In this document: piece after piece, positions 10,781-24,424 of the stretch
Position numbering within the stretch: position 1 is the first letter of the stretch
Layout: each line of letters starts with the position of its first letter
Origin: Branchiostoma floridae
Lineage: Eukaryota > Chordata > Leptocardii > Amphioxiformes > Branchiostomatidae
DNA length: 64,000 bases
Direction of reading: 5' to 3'
Assembly: GCF_000003815.2 (NCBI RefSeq)
Contig: NC_049995.1
Location: 5,699,371 to 5,763,370 of the forward strand
The notes under the pieces: model-generated
The model's database searches: none
The model's input: the letters and a program-made list of their open reading frames with translations, nothing else
Told to the model about the DNA's origin: nothing
Made by a program: the position numbers and the translations under genes

Positions 10781-11320
10781 GTTAAGTTACGTCTTATCCG
10801 AGGGACGTCCCTAACCGAAGCGTGGCACTCATATCCACCCGCAGGGCTCGAAATACCACCTGCATATGCAGGTTAGTGCAGGTGAAATTGGAACTGTGCA
10901 GGTATTTCTGGTGTCTACCTGCACCTAACCTGTACTGGTCCATGTACTGGGTTTTATACATAAATGTCCTATGATGTAGATGTATGTGGATTGTTATTAT
11001 CTGCCTTGACTGTTACCACCTATAAAGAAAATAGCAATCGTTCCTGAACAATTTTAGTATGATCCATACTTCCTAAATTCAGATTGGTGCAGGTAAAATT
11101 TGTCTGGTACAGGTAATTTTCAGTGTTACCTTCACCGGTGCAGGTATGCAGAAAAAAGTATTTCGAGCCCTGACCCGTGTCGAGTGATAAAATAGTTGTT
11201 AAGTGCCTTTCCTTAGGTCACACGATTTAGGCCTGTTATGGATTCGAACCCTGGACCTTTAGATTCCAAGTCAACAACCCTGTCCTCAAGACTACCTCTC
11301 TACCTCGCCTTGACCTGTCT
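10781..11320 (-). mobile_element. tRNA-derived SINE copy 1, interrupted by a hAT-like MITE
   Basis: Read on the minus strand, the right end holds a tRNA-like head. Its B box (GGTTCGAATCC) lies at 11240-11250, and A-box-like sequence is about 45-60 bases upstream of it near 11295-11310. The body continues to the conserved block ACGTCTTATCCGAGGGACGT at about 10789. The same block order occurs near 24425-24800 and 59131-59276. The MITE at 10842-11172 splits the body. Confidence 0.7.
10842..11172. mobile_element. hAT-like foldback MITE inside a SINE
   Basis: Ends are exact inverted repeats CAGGGCTCGAAATAC / GTATTTCGAGCCCTG, the CAGGG start typical of many hAT elements. ACCCG is repeated directly at 10837-10841 and 11173-11177. 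An 8-bp duplication would be expected of hAT, and only five bases match now. The subterminal regions carry many TGCAGGT motifs in both orientations, as expected for transposase-binding repeats. There is no open frame. Confidence 0.8.
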
Positions 11321-12292
11321 GAAAGGAGGGGACATTCCATTAGAGGACACATCAAGGTCATCCCAGGTCACACACACAAGCCTGTACAGACGACAAGCGA
11401 TACTTGGATAAACTGACTAAAATACGACCTTCCATAAACTTTATGTCACATCTATGAAACGTATGCTATGCGTTAAACATTTGCCGATAGATAGATGTGC
11501 ATATGTGTGTGTGCATGATTATTGTATCAGTATTTAATTCAATGACGAACATTTGATACAATAACAACATCCTTGAGTTGCTTTGTGCAGTTTCAAGGTC
11601 AACTTAAAGAGGTTCTAGTCCACAAATGTGTTCTCAAGAAGTGTATACGTAACGCTCGTTATGGTCAGTCATTCTGTGTTCCGTAATTGTTCTTGCATGG
11701 TAGATTACATTGAAAATGTCAAAATTTCGACTCAGCGAATTTTGGGCGACACAGACGACACTGAGACAAATAAATCATGTGGTAACCCTTTTACGACCCC
11801 CCTTAAGGTACCATAAATCTTTAAGACTAAGCAGCGACCGCTCTTTTTATCCCCCTTAAAGGATTATTAAGCAATCAATTACTTAAGAATTGAAGAGCAC
11901 CTTATACTGGAGTATTTACTCTACCCAGGTGTAAGATTTACGTTAGATTAGGCTTTGAAATCTACAAGAAGAATCTTCTTGAAAAAAAACTGTCATGGTT
12001 TAAAGAAAAATATCACTATTTGCACTTGCTTTGTTGTGTCAATACTATATATTTAACACAACATGACAGCTAACACTGTAAACTTTTTCAAGATCGGTGA
12101 CTCTTTTGTTTGTGATTGACGTTTCACGTTCAAAGCCGTCAGTCGTTAACTGTTTCTTTTCTTTTTTTCGAAAAGTACAGTAAGCAAGTCATTTGTTCAG
12201 GGTTTGAAAGACTCCGACATCTATTCTATGGCTTGAGAAATGGATCCATAATTGCGGTACGGATTAGCGAACAAAACGTAGAACTCATGGAG
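11321..12292. other. Intergenic stretch, nothing recognised
   Basis: No coding, RNA gene or repeat structure that I can support. Confidence 0.4.
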
Positions 12293-12589
12293 GCAACAAA
12301 AGACCAGGATGCTGGTAAACTTCTCTTTAGAAAGAGACGTTGAATGATATTTTTCTAATAAATGCTCATGTTCGTTTGTGGACTTGAATATGTGCTTTTT
12401 GAACAAGCTTTTTGACTTACTTCGATAAAGAAAAATCGAAAGCAACAAAAGACCAGGATGCCGGTAAACTTCTCTTTAGAAAGAGACGTTGAATTATATT
12501 TTTCTAATAAATGATCATGTTCGTTTGTTGACGTGAATATGTGCTTTATGAGCAAGCTTTTTTACTTACCTCGATAAAGAAAATCAGTT
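12293..12589. repeat. Two-copy tandem duplication, ~149-bp unit
   Basis: GCAACAAAAGACCAGGATGC starts at 12293 and recurs at 12442. The units stay alike to their ends (CTTACTTCGATAAAGAAAAT and CTTACCTCGATAAAGAAAAT). About 10 differences by eye indicate a fairly recent local duplication. Short minus-strand frames are shared by the two units but look incidental. Confidence 0.9.
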
Positions 12590-14157
12590 TGAGTTTAATC
12601 AAGTCAGTTTGAGCGATATTATGGTAAACACGAATTCATTTGACACAACTTGGAAGTACACTTTATTTTTCGCTGAACTGTCTACTAGACTAAGTATTCC
12701 CCGATCCTCAACTGGTCTTGTGACTTGAAGGGCAAGGTCGCGCGTCCTTCGTACGACAGGTTCGCGACAAATCGACGAATGATTGAAGACATTCTTACGA
12801 CAGTTGTCTATGTGTCGTGCGAACTTCATTTTTCTTGTGATGGAATTTTTTTGTCGTAAATTCCTCTAGACTGTCAGGTCTTTTATAGCCTCGCTGAAAC
12901 ATGAAAAACGCACAACGATTGTCGAAAATGATCTGTATTGGCACATACTCAGTCGGCGTAAGACGCTGTGCTGAATCCAGTTAGCTACAATACTAGAAAA
13001 TGAAGTTCCTTGTAAAGTTTCTTTGAAGCAAAAATATCTGAAGAAAATCGTAAATGGTAGGAACTAAGAGAGGTAAACTTTCACACGGTTGCAAGCTGTG
13101 TCTCCGAAAATCGTGAGAATATCTTTGTTTGCGGAGTAAATTCCTAATCCACAAATAAACCAAAAAACTATTTCCTCTAGTCTTATCTACAAGTCGCAAC
13201 AGATAGGTTACATTTCTATCAGCAGTTCTGATAAACCAGTAACCATATCTACAGTCTGATATTTTCTTTGTCCCCAAATCGTATCACAAGCAAACACGGG
13301 ACACCTGATTACCCCCAACGTTGTCGCAACATATCCGCACAACCTTTAGGGCGAGCGCTGCTAGAGTGAGTGTCATATGGCTCGTTTTACATTGTAAAAA
13401 CCCCTCGGATTACTTCTTTTTATCCCTGATGTTTACGTAGGCTGTAATGAGTCCGTAATCGCAAATATACGTTTATGGTGGCCGCGATAACTCGCCATTC
13501 TTTCTCCGATTCCCCGGTGATTTAAGCCGTTAATGAGAGATGGGTTGTTCTTACAGCTTCTGGAGTGAACAATATGCCATAAATTAAACCCTTCAGGTGG
13601 GAGGCTCTTGGTTTAGGAATTAGTCTTGGACACAAAGGAGTGCAGCAGGTGAAAGAAAAGCATGTGTGTGTGTCAACACGTGATGCGCACAAAAGGAAAG
13701 TCTTTCAACTTTCCGTTACTTTTTAACGGTCATTCGGGCGAAGCCGCATGCATCCAGGCATGTCCGCGCCACCATCACAATGTAGTAAGAACGGGAAACG
13801 AACCCCTAACCCCTGGTGTGATGAGCTAGTACAAACGTGCTCACCCCCGTGTGTCTTTTACTGTATCTTATCAACAACAGAAGTTGTGCAAATAGCCCGG
13901 TTGTTTCCCGACCGTAGTTAGTTTGTCGTTAGGCGGGTTGGTGATTTGGCGAGCTGCCCGGAGTGACTCAGTTCGTTTGTTCGGGACGAGTCGGGGCAAC
14001 GCAGGGTAGTTGGGTTACCTGGGACCGGGCTTTCTTTGGTAGATCTTCATATCGTTGCTGGGTCAGCGGGTAGAAAAGAGCGGTGTACCTGCCACACTGC
14101 CCCCCGGTACCCTCTCGACCTCCGCCCGGCTGGGTTTCAAGCGTGGGGCCATGCAGG
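12590..14157. other. Intergenic stretch; possible conserved non-coding block near 13330-13650
   Basis: No exon. At 13330-13650 the composition is more balanced than its surroundings, with homeodomain-type motifs (TTTATGG, CGTTAATGAG, CCATAAATTAAA). This would suit a regulatory element, but conservation cannot be judged here. Confidence 0.25.
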
Positions 14158-14252
14158 GCAGTGGCGGTGGCGAATGAAACTCCTCTGACGCTAAACTCTT
14201 TCCCAAGCTTATGATACTATCTTATGCCACCTCACAATCTGCTTGAAGATTA
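14158..14252. mobile_element. Fragment of the MULE-like MITE family
   Basis: The right end, ATGATACTATCTTATGCCAC then CAATCTGCTTGAAGATTA, matches the right ends of the copies at 10453 and 43501. The left terminus is missing and the start is approximate. Confidence 0.6.
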
Positions 14253-15215
14253 GTAACACGTACATGTAGTTTAAACAGTACAAATTCATTCCTGGATTTT
14301 TGAAGATGAGCAACTCTTTTAAACCGTTACACTTTAATTACAATAGCATAATTATACAGACCACAAGACACTTAAACAGTTACGTTTTATGATTATGCGA
14401 GGAATTATGTGGCAAATGAAATGCTCTCTGTTTGACTATACGTTGCGTCTTGACCAGTGAACTATTTTCCTTTTAGAAAGTGAATCAAAATTGAAGTATA
14501 CAGTTGCTACACCAACGATATGTTTTAAGTTTCCTTCGGTAACGACGTAAGAAGGTCGACCGTTCCTTGAGTTGCTTAAGACTTTCTTTTGATGCAACTT
14601 GGAAAACATTCAATCTTTTACTCGTAATAGTATGAAAAGATAGAAGGAAGAATGTATGATTTTCTTTGCTTCACAAAAGTGTCTCAATCGTCTCTTTTAA
14701 AAGGCACTTGCAGAGGTAAGAAAGTGACCTTGAAGACTTCTTGCCCTTCTCTTTCTTACGTCTTAAGTTTCCTTTTTGGTCCCGACTTCATTTTGTCCGG
14801 GGTGCCTAAAACACAAGACGAGGGGTACAACACGAGCTTAGGCTGGCACAATGGTGGTCCAGCTCCGTTATTTATTGCCAAGCACAAGACAAGGTACAAA
14901 AGAGCGAGCTTAGGTTTCTCTCCGTTAGGGTACAGGTTGGGTTGTGTTTCAGTAGCCCACACGTACTGTTGTAATGTCCCACCCCCTGACAAGGCACGTA
15001 GATGGGTAGAGGGGGTGTTTTAGTACAGCTATGCTTGGTGTAAACATGGGAGAGGGGAGTCGTCGTGTCAAAATGTATCGTGAGGACCCGATCACCTTTT
15101 TGTCGTACGATTGGAGTACGATCGCAAGCTGATGGCATTTCGGGGGATAGTCGTACATATGTGTACATATGCAGTGTACAAGTCAGCTCTCTTGTTATGG
15201 AAATGTCTGCATAAT

Positions 15216-15270
<55 letters not shown>

Positions 15271-15345
15271 AGAGACAGAGAGAGAGAGACAGAGACAGAG
15301 AGAGAGACAGAGAGAGAGACAGAGAGAGGCAGAGACATGTAGGGA

Positions 15346-15406
<61 letters not shown>

Positions 15407-15520
15407 ATACATAGAGAGAGTGTGTGTGTGAGAGAGGGACATAGAGAGAGAGAGAGAGAGAGAGAGAATGAGAGTGAGAAAGGAAGACAGGCAGAGAGAG
15501 AGAGAGCACCAAAAACGCAA
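15216..15520. repeat. Compound microsatellite (GT)n-(GA)n-(AT)n-(GA)n
   Basis: Successive tracts: GT from 15216, GA-rich with interspersed GACA from 15241, a pure AT run from 15350 to about 15399, then GT/GA tracts to about 15507. All long open frames here on either strand are simple-repeat artefacts. Confidence 0.97.
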
Positions 15521-15600
15521 ATAATTCCTCCATTTTGTCATGGAGGTAAAATTATGTTCGTGAGTGTTTGCTCCAGATACTTCACACATGTTTTGTTCTG

Positions 15601-15700
15601 NNNNNNNNNNNNNNNNNNNNNNNNNNNNNNNNNNNNNNNNNNNNNNNNNNNNNNNNNNNNNNNNNNNNNNNNNNNNNNNNNNNNNNNNNNNNNNNNNNNN
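15601..15700. other. Assembly gap (100 N)
   Basis: Exactly 100 Ns, the usual placeholder for a gap of unknown size. It lies between two simple-sequence tracts. Confidence 0.99.
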
Positions 15701-16083
15701 TCACTCACTCATTCATTCACTCACTCACGCTATCACTCACGCTATCACTCACTCACTCTATCACTTACTCTCTCTCATTCACTCCTTCCCTACCTTACTC
15801 TCTCTCTCCCTCACTCACTTATTCTCTTGCTTGCTCACTCACTCACTCACTCATTCATTCATTCATTCATTCACTCACTCACTCACTCACACACTCATTC
15901 ACACACACGCTCACTCACACACTCACCTCGCTCATTCACTGACACACTCAATCACTCACTCATACACTCATTCACACTCGCTCCCTCACTCACTCACTCG
16001 CTTACTCACTCTGTCACTCCCTCGCTCCCTCACTCACTTATTCACTCACACTTTCACTCACTCACTCGCTCGCTCACTCACTT
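15701..16083. repeat. (TCAC)n-type tetranucleotide array
   Basis: A degenerate CTCA/TCAT/CACA tetranucleotide array running from the gap to 16083. The long Ser/His/Leu/Thr open frames it gives in all three frames are not genes. Confidence 0.97.
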
Positions 16084-16299
16084 CAATTTTTTTTCTACTT
16101 TATATCGATCTATCATCATTAAGAACGTGAGAATGTGCTTATATATATCATTACAAGGAAAATGACTTTATCTTTTTATCTGCCCTCTGGTACTGACGAA
16201 ACAGTCGACCGAACAAGGGGGCAACAACCTTTCCTTAAACTCTGATGGATGTGCCTTCTTCTATTATTACCCAGGAATGTGCAGTGGACCATTCAATCA

Positions 16300-16860
16300 T
16301 TGAAACATGCCAGAATATGACGCCAAAACAGTCATCCACTCTGTGTGTAATTTATGACCACCTTAGATGGACAAGATTGGAGTGATATACTCATACGTTT
16401 GTAACTTCATCCAGAAATAAGATGCACAATTCAAATCTAGGGGCATGGTTATCATTTTATTATTAAAACAGACCAGAACACGACGCAAAAAAACGTCAGC
16501 TTCTTTGGTTTGTGAGTGATTTATGACCATATAGTTTGGAGACACATACACATTGTTATTGGCATCCGTCTGTCTCGGAAGACAATGGTAGACAGACAGG
16601 GTGGGTTAGGCGACCCGTCTGCCTGGCCTGCACGTGCCTTTTTAAGGTGAAGGAGGGATGTGCACTTTCTTCTCTACCCTCTCGTCCTGCAAGGGCAAGA
16701 ACTGTAACTTATGTGTATGTAACGTTACAAACATACACATAAGTTTGTACCATCATCATTTAAGCTGTGTTACGCCGAGGGTGGTTATACCGGCTGTATG
16801 GATACAGATCATCCAGAAATAAGTTACACAACTAAATGTAAGGACATTGTAAAACATTTT
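16300..16860. repeat. Diverged direct-repeat block
   Basis: Two segments about 165 bp apart share GACGCCAAAACAGTCA-like sequence followed by AATTTATGACCA / GATTTATGACCA (near 16320 and 16483). CATCCAGAAATAAG occurs near 16410 and again near 16810. It looks like an old repeat in pieces. Confidence 0.4.
16706..16745. repeat. Perfect 15-bp stem hairpin
   Basis: AACTTATGTGTATGT and its exact complement ACATACACATAAGTT surround a 10-base loop, AACGTTACAA. It is too short and too simple in sequence to call a microRNA precursor. Confidence 0.8.
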
Positions 16861-19800
16861 GAAGCCTTTTATGAATGTTTACCAATCATTGTGATCATTA
16901 CTTTGTATGCGGCACTCAATAACGTTAGATGAGAAAGTAAGAAAAAAAAGACATGGACAATTTAGCTGCGACCTGAGGTGTGCGGGTCAACTTGCTCTGC
17001 TGGAAGCCCACTTCTTTCTTTTTGAAATACGAATGGAATTCTTATCAAACATTTTGACGATGTCTTCGAAGATTTCATTGCATTAACACTACCCACACAG
17101 CTTGAGTCTTATCATAGTTCTGCTTCTTGTTTTCTTGCCACTTATCTACAGATTTCCAAACGGACGTCGAATGAAAAGTAATGACCACAGTGATTTGAAA
17201 TTTGGTGGATTTTGATGAGATACTTAATACTATATAATTATGCCCCGAAATTTGAATTGTGCACCTTACTTCTTATTGATGAGGGGCAAAACATATTGCT
17301 CACTCCCCATATGGAATCGTCTTTACATGTACATACGCAATATATAGGCCTTGGCAATATATAGGCCTTGTCACAGCAGTTAATCTTACCGAATAATTCG
17401 GTTGACATTCCACGTCCATATGGTACTCGTAACTCAAATGGAGCGTTCCAACTGTGCGAGCCAAAACTGTGACCATTGGAAGACAAGTTTTCTGTGATTT
17501 ATTTGAGTAGATGACGTACTGAAATTAATCAAAGACAAAATAGCAAATTCCTTACATTTAACACGAAGTGTAGGAACTAGTAATAGTGTAGCAGTAAATT
17601 TGGTTACCACTTTTGAGGCATATCCAGGCAAGAAATAGTCAGAGCTCTTTTCTTTTCTTTGAGATTTGAAATCGTGTTAGTTTTTGTTTGGATGTTCTCG
17701 TGACACGGGGTCACTCTGGTAGTTGAAGGGGGCGGAGAACTTAAATCCATCCCCGAAATCGATCCTCCGTCCTTTCACGAAAGGTGACCACCTAAAATAT
17801 ATGGAGTTACCTCCTAATGGCCAACAGGTCTTTGGTGAAGAATTAGCCCCCAAACCGGACACCTCTTCTCATCCCAACAACAAACAAAGCCTATTGTTCT
17901 CACTTGTCTGGTGTAAACGTTGCTCCTTTGTTTCAAGAACAGAAGACAGGTGAAGTGAATACCTGCACAGGTGCGAAGTATTTGGCTTCCTTTGCTGCTT
18001 AAGAAAATTTTGATGTCCAAAAATAGACGCGTGAATGAGTATGATATTTCTTGACTCTTACCCTACTTCTGAGTGTTTTAAAAGTACGATGTACTGTAGA
18101 TCATACCCATACTTACACACCAATGTATACATATACAGTATCATCGTAATGCGAATATATATCTTTAATTGAAAAATAAAAATGAAGATATGATTTTCAT
18201 GCGCTAAAATGACATCTTCTTTCATGTGTCGTTTCTTAATCGTTGACGTTATGCATGTACTTAAATTTGATTCGAAGCCAACGAACGTCACGGCTTTTTC
18301 CAATCAATCGGACGATTTAAATAGAATATAAGGAGACCGGAACTCGCCTTTGACGGTAGTTTACATTATCGGGGCGGTCCAGGTTGTTTGGTAACGTATT
18401 CAGGCCCATTGCGCCATATCCTGCCGGACACACAGAATAGGAGATTGCCGGCCTTTGTGTTGCTGACCATCAAAGCGATTTCTCTAATCGCTTGGTAGAA
18501 GCAAGGTTTGGCAGGTGCCACGGTTGTGTGTTTTCTTCGGTTGTTTTGTCAGGGATTTTCTAATTTTTTCGTCACCGAGGATTTAAAGGATTTCGCCGGC
18601 GTTCCGAATGAGTGAACAGCGTACGGAGCGGCCGAATGACTTGTAGTTATTCTAACGTTACGCTTCCGAGCGAGAGAGTCGGCCATCTCAACCGTTCTGA
18701 CTTCCTTTGGTAAATAGTTCGGTAAACTTTTCACGCTGTCGGCCTGTGGCCGGTCACTCAGTCGGTTCCGCGTTTGTAGAAAGAGTTGACAGGTCCAAAT
18801 TTATTGAGCCGTGCCCGATTTGACATATTCGGACCGCGCCCTGCTTCAGTGTAATAGTGTCATGGCGACAGGTGCAGGCACTCTAGCCAAGCACAGACCC
18901 ATCCGCGGTCAAAATGTCTAAAAAACCTAGCCTGACCAGCTTGTACTGTGTGTATAAAAGGTGGGTTGTTTGATATAAACTGCCGTGAACGCAGTCAGAA
19001 CTCTTGTGTGCCGTGCCTCTGTGTGGTGTGTGGTTTTTGGTGTCTTCTTTGTGTGTGACCATACTTTCCCTCGGCGTCCTGCCCAAAGAAAAACAACAAA
19101 ATGGCGTGTGTCTTAGACCGCGTTCCCTGTCCGAAAACGGACGATTTCTCCACACATTTACGATAAAAACGAGTCCCTATACCTCCCGCAACGTCTTTCC
19201 CGCTGCTAATTATATCAGGGTGTCCAGAAATGAGAGTTTTCCTCAGTTTCTTAGAAAATGGACGACAATTCATGGTAAAAATCCAAGATGGCGGCCCTTT
19301 GTTCCACGCAGGAGTTAACAGGTGTCAGAGAGAATGTCTAAACTTCCTCGCTGCAGCAAAAGTTTCTCAACTCACAATTCCTTCCTAGTTGAATTGTGCG
19401 GTAAAAGACTACTATTTACTTGTTTTTGAAAGGAGAAAGTAAAAGGAAGGTTTAAATTTTTGGTAAATGACCTCACCGTGATAAATCATGCGTGAAATCT
19501 GATCTGGGTGGAGTCGATTTTCCAACATGGCGCACACGTATTGTGCATGTTGTTCCAAGGAACTAAATATCGTTCCAAAAATTTTGTTTTTGTCCAACCG
19601 ATGCGCAGAACCTACCTGTTTGTATCCTTCAAAAATGAGAGAAAGTTTGCATTTTCCTCTGGTATCATATTGAGAACAAAATAGACTTCATTTTTTTCTT
19701 CGGTTCTGTTAGCTCAAAAAATAACCACGCAACTATCTGATTGAATTTATTATTATTTGCCACATAGATTTTCGATGCAGCTGCAGGGGTTAACTTTTCA

Positions 19801-22800
19801 CGAAACATGTCTATTCTTCATATGGCAGTGCAATTAAATGCATAAAAGAAATCTACAGATGTTCGGACGTGCTCAAGAACTCAAAACGTCTGTCATAAAT
19901 GTGCAATAGGAATTTGCTAAGCTGGGCACATTTCACCACATTCTTTGTTTGAAGAGCTAAGAGCCAGCTGGCTATTGTAACACGTGGTTTCTGACGATCA
20001 TTGCTGTCACTTCATGACTGATGGTCGCTCTCTTCCAAACAACAACACCGCCCCCCTCCCCCTTCACCGGTCATTGCGATAGAAAAACAGCAGATGCTTC
20101 TCTTGTGGTTTCTGGCGTTGGGGAATGTAGCCACACTGTTCTAAAATGCATGCCTTTAATCTTAGTATAGCGGAATGCCGTCATGTTTTGGTGATTTTCT
20201 TGGTTTGCAAGAACGGCTGCATGTCTAAGCCCAGCTCCCCACGGTTCGGTACAACAAACCGATACTTCAGATTCATTTTAGGCTTAAGTTACCACCTGTT
20301 GAATATTACCACGACAATTTATCGAATTCCATGTAGCCATTTATAACGAACGATTATCAAACAGACGGATGCCACTTGAATCGTTGCCCCGTTTCTCGTC
20401 GCTAACGCCATAATTGATTTATCCCACTATTGATAAAGAGTGCCTAAATATTTTCTCAGGCAACTTTCATGTTTTGGTGTCGTAAATATTTCGCGAATGT
20501 CAACAAAACATTTGCCAAAATATCCACGTATGCAAACATGCCGTTTTATATAGAGAGAAGTATAACAAATAGACAAACATGTAAAAACATTCTAATAGCA
20601 ACTTCAGCTGAAATCTTTTCTTTTAGAATCTTAAGACAAATATTCTTGTGATCTTTGACTCGATACATTGTAAGTGTTCTTGAGACTTGGGTCTCAAAGC
20701 GGCGCATCCTGCCTTGCGTGACGACAGCAGTCGGCTTGGTTGCTTCTTACCGCCTCTCGTGGTGTAGTTAGCCGTATCAGACCTCCTCCTGGACTCAACA
20801 CACACCTTTCCACCTCACCTGTGTTTGTCTAAGATAAGGCTCGTGGAGTTTTCTTCCTCCTACGACGCTAAGTGTCCCCTTGCAAGATTTACACAAGATG
20901 TCTTAAATTTTCCTCCCCTATAAGATTTTTTTACAGTCACCTGATTAAGGTTGGGTGGAACAGGTGCTGGGGTTGATACGGTGTTGTGTGTCTTTGTTGT
21001 CCTATCGTCGCTATCTGAGCGGTGAAAAGGGGCTGTCAGTCATTGTAGCCGTACAGGGGGGTCTTGTCCCCTCTCCTGGGTTGGATTTCATTACTCAGCT
21101 GGCTACAGTAGCACCGAAGTTTTCGTCAGGTAGCCACATCCGGTTGTGATAAGACTAGAGCCCCCCCCCCCCCTTATACCGCTTCTGGATGTTATACTCT
21201 TCTTCTGTGCAACACAGAGACATATATATACAATAATTGAAGACTTGACTTATCTAGGTCTTAGAGTAGAGTTAGGGGAATGAAAATATGACTTCAATAA
21301 ATTGCCATGTACATACCAACAAGTATATATAACCAGCTATCTTTAATATAACGCCACAATGTTCACATGCAATTTTAGACAAGTGGCGAATAAGACTGCA
21401 AGCACTCGTCGGTTGGAATTTTTGATAACTCTGGACATTTGGAAGACGCTGCGTTTTGCTAGCTATCTCTAGGTTCAAAAGGTTCTGGAATGTTATCAAC
21501 ATCATGGTGTAATTTCTAGTCTTAGCTTTTATCGAAAAAAATGTGTTTTGAAAGTCTCTTTTCTAGGTTTGTATCAGAAGGTATTTTAGCCTAAGGTTGG
21601 TACAGTGTGGTTCAACTTAAAAACGAGTCAGCCATAGTTGTGTAGTGTTTGGTGTCGTGTTCGGATGTCAAGTACCTAGTTTGCAACCACTTCACAACAG
21701 CATGATCTCTTCCTGAGTGTAGGATGATCTTGTAAGGATTTCTTCTGTCACAGTTTCTTGCAAGGACATCGAGACAAAGCTTGTCTGCTCCTAAGACTCT
21801 AACAACTGCGTCTTCTATTTGTTTGTTTGTTTGTTTATTTTTCATATCATTTTAAGGTTATACGAAATGTCTCTGGGTTTGGCGTACTGACGTCATTGGC
21901 GCCCTTTTTAATTTTGATTTTTACACTAGTACTTCAGATTTGTAGTTAGAACTTTTATCAAAATGTGAACAATGACACTGTCAATTGTTTGTTTTTCTCA
22001 GTGTATCTGTAAAAAAAACCGCTTCTTAGCAAGTTTACCACATTTCAAAACCAACGGCAGTGACTTTGATTTGAGATAAGTATCCGCGAACTTTATTGAC
22101 AGGGCAAAAGTTCACACAAGGTCATAAGGTCACTCTTTAAACAACAATTAATCAAAACTAAACGTAAATAGAATAACTCTGAAGCCCGTACATATGCAGG
22201 GTTGGGTTTGAATCTAAAGTTTTGTACAGGCTCATATGGTTTAAACACGTTGATGATATTTGCTACGTGTGCTGTGAAAAGTCGGCACATCATGTGGGGA
22301 GGGGGGCAACATGCCCTGTGGGTGTTTGGAAACAACAGGTTTCATATTTCCAATATGTCCACACGTTCTCTGTTGGTGGTATTACATTAAACACTAGTGT
22401 TGCAGTTTGACGAGAACACATTGACAGTGCAACCTAGGGGGTAATATCGTCTTAAGTATCACATCCATTCTTTCTTCTTGTCTACTACAGCTTTGCCCTA
22501 AGCTACAATAAGATGTCAAGGTCATTTTCTTCTTTTCAAACAGAGCCAGTCATTTTAAGACATTCTCCTTGTCTAAGTAGAGCTAGTTTTCTTTTATGTT
22601 TTGTCTCTACTAGCTCAGGATATGAAGCCTTGTTGTCCTAGAATTTTTCTTCTTCGTACACAAAGTCGAGTTTTGTGAACACACATTGTAACTACTGTCA
22701 AGCTTGCTTTGACTGTTTGAAATAAGTTAATGTCTTTTTATCTCTTCTGTTTCTTCACACACACATACACTCTCTCCCCCACTCTCTCTCTCTCCTACTT

Positions 22801-24424
22801 GCCTGTCTCACAGAGCTAAGACTTCTAAGACTCTTCTCAAGCCACTTAACAACAGCGATATTTTCTTAGACACTTTCAATAATGTTCTTTCTTTTTCTCT
22901 CTCTCTGTCTTTCTCATCTTCTTCAGCCAAGCTTCCGAAAACTTTTGCTCTCTAGCAACGATATCTTATACCGTCCTGATATCACAGCCAAAGAACACGC
23001 GACTGTTATGACAAGATAACATGCCCCTGTTGTGATGGTCTCCACTTATCTATATCGTCTCAAGTATGTCAACAAAGAGATTCGTGATTCCCCTCTCTAG
23101 TGATGTCTATTCGGCGTGTTAGTAGTGGGGGTAGGGGAGCTAACCAAAACAATATGTAGCTCTAACTAAGTCTTGCAATAACATACAAATCCATATAATC
23201 ACACACTTAAGATGGCCAGGAGCCACCGCTTAAGGTTTGTGTCTAAATCTATGCCTTGTACCAACCTGGGACGTTCCTTCTTCTTCTAGAAAATCTTCTA
23301 GAAAATCTTTTTAATCTATTTTTGAGTAATGATGATCTATGGGACAAGGCGCTTTTCTTTGAAGATTTGTTTATTGGATATGTCAAGTAGATACAAAGAA
23401 GCAATATACAATATTCACTGCATGCGCTTGAGAATCATTCTAAGAACAATTCGGGTCTGAGAGGCGAATTTAAATAGAAGGGAGTGACGCATCAAAGATT
23501 TTTGTCATTCTCTACGTCCAATGTATTGATAACTACATGTTTATTAAGTTTTCATATGTATCAACACTATAGTACTGAGAGCCTTACTGCTTCGTAAGTA
23601 GTCTATTAGAACCTCAGTTATTTTACTGTATACGTAACGAAAATGCTAACTCTGTTCTGTTACTGTATACATAACGTAAGCGTCAAACTGTTCAAAACGT
23701 TTGTACTGTATTTGACCCTGTTTTGTGTGTATACGTGACAAAGTACAATGTTGGAAGGTACGTCACGCTTGACGTAGTGTGTTTACTACACTAGTGTGCA
23801 GATGACCTAAGGTGAAGTGATGTACTATGATATATGACTGTCCCCCACATAGATTGCCTAGATAGAAGTCCTCGAGTCGACAAGCAAAAGATTCAGTCGA
23901 CCCTAACGTCATTTTCCTGACAGCCAATAGAAGGTTCAGATGAGGAAGATACAAGAGTTGACGTTGATTGACAGGCAGCAGGGATTGGTTGACACGCTCG
24001 AGCGCTGACTGAGCATGAGTGGATAACAGTTTGAGTCCACCTTCGAAATTCTATTCAGTTGTTCATTAAATCCTTTTATTTGGTACGTCCGGGGTTTCAA
24101 TAGTTTTTCAATTGGAAATAATTCTTGCTGACACTGTCAATCGAAATGGTCTACGAATCTAACAGTGGGTTTTCTTGTGCATTTTTAAATGATCGCCGTT
24201 CTTGGTTGATGTTGTTGTTTCTTGTCCTACAAACATGCCTTTTGGTCGTAGTTTACTGTAAGAATTTTTGTAGAAATTTAAATCCGAATCGTGAAGATCG
24301 GACTGTACGGTTTCATCCACTCACATATGAAAGGACTCATGCGTTAATTAAGATTAATAAGTAATTTAATGTGGTGGGTTCCTTAACTTGTTCAAGGTGT
24401 GGCTCTCCCTAAGTAGTCTACTAC
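16861..24424. other. Long intergenic stretch without recognised genes
   Basis: No defensible exon on either strand. Small features: a direct repeat of CAATATATAGGCCTTG near 17338 and 17355; a GC-richer segment at 18320-19320 with a TATAAAAGG at 18953 that has no clear coding exon after it; a TC-rich tract near 22755-22910; a poly-C run near 21162; a repeated TACTGTATAC-type sequence at 23625-23670. Confidence 0.45.

Noticed and set aside
14872-16165. Long open frames rich in Ser, Leu, His, Thr or Arg/Glu
   Set aside because: They are translations of GT, GA, AT and TCAC simple repeats on both sides of an N gap.
16706-16745. Hairpin as a microRNA precursor
   Set aside because: A 15-bp stem of simple TATGTG-like sequence is too short and low in complexity.
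18883-19318. Possible gene start after TATAAAAGG at 18953
   Set aside because: Only short frames follow, with no recognisable product or consistent splice pattern.
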